NCBI GenBank assembly: GCA_903896915.1
Contig: CAITZN010000046.1
Location: forward strand, 1-8,558
DNA from: an uncultured bacterium
Lineage (GTDB): Bacteria > Desulfobacterota > Desulfobulbia > Desulfobulbales > Desulfobulbaceae
Reading direction: 5' to 3'
Length of the DNA stretch: 8,558 nucleotides
In this document: piece by piece, positions 6,304-8,558 of the stretch
How positions within the stretch are numbered: position 1 is the first letter of the stretch
How the letters are laid out: every line of letters begins with the position of its first letter
Position numbers and translations under genes: made by a program
The notes under the pieces: model-generated
What the model was told of the DNA's origin: nothing
The model's input: only the letters and a program-made list of their open reading frames with translations
The model's database searches: none

Positions 6304-8558
6304 ATGTATTTGTCCCATTATGAATCGTAAAGGTGAGAATAAATCGAACGCCACGGGTCTGGTCTACCTGGTATCGGCCGCCCAGTTGGTGTTGGCCTAA
6401 CATCCGGACCAGGGAAAGGCCAAGAGTTTTGGTCGTGTGCCAATCAAACCCGGGAGGGAGCCCCACCCCGTTATCCGCCACCGACAGGATAAAGCGGTCC
6501 TGGTCATGGCGCAACGTTACCCAAATGTATGCGGCTTCCTCCATGCCCCCTGACTGTTCTTGAGGGAAGGCATACTTGAGCGCATTGGTAATGAGTTCAT
6601 TGATGATCATCCCGCAGGGTACGGCCATATCCAACGGCAAAAACACCCCATGAGCATCGATTTCGCAGCGGACATCTGGTGAACCAAAGGAGGTGCGCAG
6701 ATGGGAGAGCAGGGATTGGGTATAATCTTGAAAATCGATTTGCGATAAGGACTCGGAGCGGTAGAGTTTCTCGTGCACCAGGCTCATGGCACGTACCCGG
6801 GAACTCAGCTCGACCAGGATCGTCTGGGAATGGAGATCGTTCATGGTCTGTCGTTGGAGGTCAAAAAGCCCGATGATGGCAGCCATATTATTTTTGACTC
6901 GGTGATGCACTTCGCGGAGCAGAATGTCTTTCTCGGACAAGGTAGAGATGAGTTTTTCTTCGGTCAGCTTGAGGAGGGTGATGTCGGTATGTGAGACGAG
7001 TACCTGGCCTTGAGAGCCGGTCAAGGGGAGGACGTTCATGATGAACCAGCGATTTTTCGTGGGTGAGTGGCAGGGGTATTCGATCTGGAACGAGTCCCGT
7101 TCACCGCGCTGCACCTGGAGGATACCGTCAAAGGCGTGCTCGGCATTGGATACATCGCCGTACTCGGACGACCAAGGGCAGTAATAGCTGACGCCCGGGC
7201 CGAGTTTGTCCGCTTCAGCGCCGTTGTTTTCCTTGGCGAAACGGATCCAGGGGGTATTGACGTCGATAATGGTGCCGTCCTTGTCAAGGATGGCGATGTG
7301 CGCCGCAGTGGAATCGAGCACCCGCCTATTGAAATCGACCTGTTGCAGCAACCGAAGTTCGCTTATCTTGCGCTCGGTGATGTCATGAATGATCATGCTT
7401 GTTCGGGCATTGCCATCTTTGTCCTGAAAAACGGTTGAAGATAATTCGACCGGAATTTTTTGACCATCTTTCCGTACACAGGTTAACTCAACATTATTTA
7501 TCCGGCCAGTTCGAGCACGTTCTTCGAGCACCAGCGCTAATCTGGGATCCGAGGTGTCCATTATCCCGCTTCGCCCAATCTGTATAATTTCCGACTCTGT
7601 CCGCCCAAGCAGGCGGCACATGCTTTCATTTGCCGAAAGAATGCGCCCATCTGGAGCGGTTAGCATCAGCCCGTCGGGGGAGGAATCAAAGAGAGAGCGG
7701 TATCGTTCTTCGCTTTCGCGCAGGGCATCTTCCGCATTTTTTCGCTCTGTGATGTCGGTGTTGATGCCGATGTAGCGGATAATTTTACCGTTGGTGTTGA
7801 ATTGTGGGGTTGCTAATCCATATACCCAGGTAACTTTGCCTTCTGGGGTGATGAATCGATATTCCTGCCCCCAACGACCAAGGGAGTCTGTCATTTTCTG
7901 CCAGCAAGCCAAAACTTGATCACGGTCATCGGGGTGCAGTCCCCGTGTCCAACCGTTCCCCAGGGCTTCCTCCATGCTGAGGCCAGCCATGTCGCACCAG
8001 CGAGGGTTCGCGTATTGGCAGGCACCCTCGGGACTGGTCAGGTAAATCCCTACAGGAGCCAGTGTGGTTAAGGTGCGAAACCGCTCCTCGTTCTCAAGCA
8101 GTGCTTCTGCGGTCAATTTTCGCTCCGTGATATCGCGAACCACAGCTAAAACTTTGTATGGCGTCTCCATCTCTTTTTTTCGCAGTGAAACCTCAACCCA
8201 GAAGGTCTCTCCGGATTGTTTTTTTGCCAGCCATTCAAAAACTTGCGGCCCCTCTTCGATACATTTATTTAGAAATTGTCGAGCCTCATGCTCAGTGTAC
8301 GGGGTGTTTTGTGCGCTTAAGTCGCCAATTGTTCCGGCGAGCAAGGCCTCTTTGTTTTTATACCCATACATCGTGATGGCAGTGTCATTGACATCAAATA
8401 TAATCCCAGAATCGGCTTCATAGATCATGATAGCTTCTGAGGTCGAATTGTAAATTTCACGGTAGTTATTTTCGCTCTTTTGCAATTCTTTGGTTTTTTG
8501 AGCAACCAATTGTTTTAAAAAGAGGGAAATGCCGACAGAAAAAAATGCTACGATTGTG
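6296..8558 (-). CDS. PAS-rich sensor histidine kinase of the HisKA_2 type (5' end beyond the right edge)
   Basis: The frame stays open to the right edge; 753 complete codons are visible before TAG 6298-6296. The first visible residues (TIVAFFSVGISLFLKQL) look like the end of a membrane helix, followed by the cytoplasmic linker VAQKTKELQKSE, so a sensor region with membrane anchor is missing. Counting from the TTG codon at 8509 as residue 1, PAS domains lie at about 12-132, 141-258 (fold 3, GNGWTRGLHPDD), 266-382 and 391-515; the first three end in DITERK. The dimerisation region has EVHHRVKNN at 533-541, typical of HisKA_2; the His beside Arg (H536) is the likely phosphoacceptor. The ATP-binding domain shows NELITNALKYAFP (N642), DNGVG (679-683) and a short LGLSLV segment. 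There is no receiver, so the kinase needs a separate partner; the next gene, overlapping by 8 bases, starts with one. The signal sensed cannot be told. Confidence 0.95.
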   Translation of the reverse strand, partial: TIVAFFSVGISLFLKQLVAQKTKELQKSENNYREIYNSTSEAIMIYEADSGIIFDVNDTAITMYGYKNKEALLAGTIGDLSAQNTPYTEHEARQFLNKCIEEGPQVFEWLAKKQSGETFWVEVSLRKKEMETPYKVLAVVRDITERKLTAEALLENEERFRTLTTLAPVGIYLTSPEGACQYANPRWCDMAGLSMEEALGNGWTRGLHPDDRDQVLACWQKMTDSLGRWGQEYRFITPEGKVTWVYGLATPQFNTNGKIIRYIGINTDITERKNAEDALRESEERYRSLFDSSPDGLMLTAPDGRILSANESMCRLLGRTESEIIQIGRSGIMDTSDPRLALVLEERARTGRINNVELTCVRKDGQKIPVELSSTVFQDKDGNARTSMIIHDITERKISELRLLQQVDFNRRVLDSTAAHIAILDKDGTIIDVNTPWIRFAKENNGAEADKLGPGVSYYCPWSSEYGDVSNAEHAFDGILQVQRGERDSFQIEYPCHSPTKNRWFIMNVLPLTGSQGQVLVSHTDITLLKLTEEKLISTLSEKDILLREVHHRVKNNMAAIIGLFDLQRQTMNDLHSQTILVELSSRVRAMSLVHEKLYRSESLSQIDFQDYTQSLLSHLRTSFGSPDVRCEIDAHGVFLPLDMAVPCGMIINELITNALKYAFPQEQSGGMEEAAYIWVTLRHDQDRFILSVADNGVGLPPGFDWHTTKTLGLSLVRMLGQHQLGGRYQVDQTRGVRFILTFTIHNGTNTYE

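Noticed and set aside
6304..6354. Longer N-terminus for the hybrid kinase from GTG 6354 or ATG 6318
   Set aside because: The added residues have no match to the receiver fold and lie inside the upstream coding region. ATG 6303 starts right at the first receiver strand and gives the classic short stop/start overlap.
1..8558. CRISPR array, tRNA, rRNA, insertion sequence or phage genes
   Set aside because: No short regular repeats, cloverleaf, terminal inverted repeats or transposase motifs were seen. The recurring DITERK-type segments are PAS linkers, not array repeats.

Overview
The window is filled by three large signal-transduction genes, all on the minus strand, and carries no other convincing gene. 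Read in the direction of transcription (right to left) they are: (A) a PAS-rich sensor histidine kinase of the HisKA_2 type whose N-terminus lies beyond the right edge; (B) a complete 1183-residue hybrid kinase with layout receiver-PAS-GAF-PAS-PAS-PAS-HisKA-HATPase-receiver; (C) a membrane-bound kinase with a periplasmic ABC-type substrate-binding domain, two PAS domains and a HisKA-HATPase core, cut by the left edge. A and B overlap by 8 bases. B and C are separated by 142 bases. The three probably form one operon, although C could have its own promoter.

The domain styles fit a Gram-negative bacterium rich in two-component systems: PAS chains joined by D-I-T-E-R-K linkers, a GGIAHDFNNIL H-box, and a substrate-binding domain fused to a kinase. 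A member of the former Deltaproteobacteria (Desulfobacterota or Geobacter-like) is my best guess. No rRNA or taxonomic marker is present, so this is an inference from gene style only.

How the parts may work together (inference): the membrane kinase A lacks a receiver. The overlapping gene B begins with a receiver of the kind often found beside HisKA_2 kinases, so A may phosphorylate B. B then has its own sensory stack, its own H-box and a C-terminal receiver. C adds a periplasmic ligand-binding input. No DNA-binding, cyclic-di-GMP or chemotaxis output protein lies in the window, so the final target is unknown.

The most striking sequence-level observation is that B and C share an almost identical kinase core. 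About 740 bases align without a gap at roughly 90% identity, ending sharply at the PAS/HisKA linker, while the sensor parts are unrelated. This indicates domain-level duplication or gene conversion. I see no tRNA, rRNA, CRISPR array, insertion sequence or phage gene, and no clear sign of a wholly new type of system.
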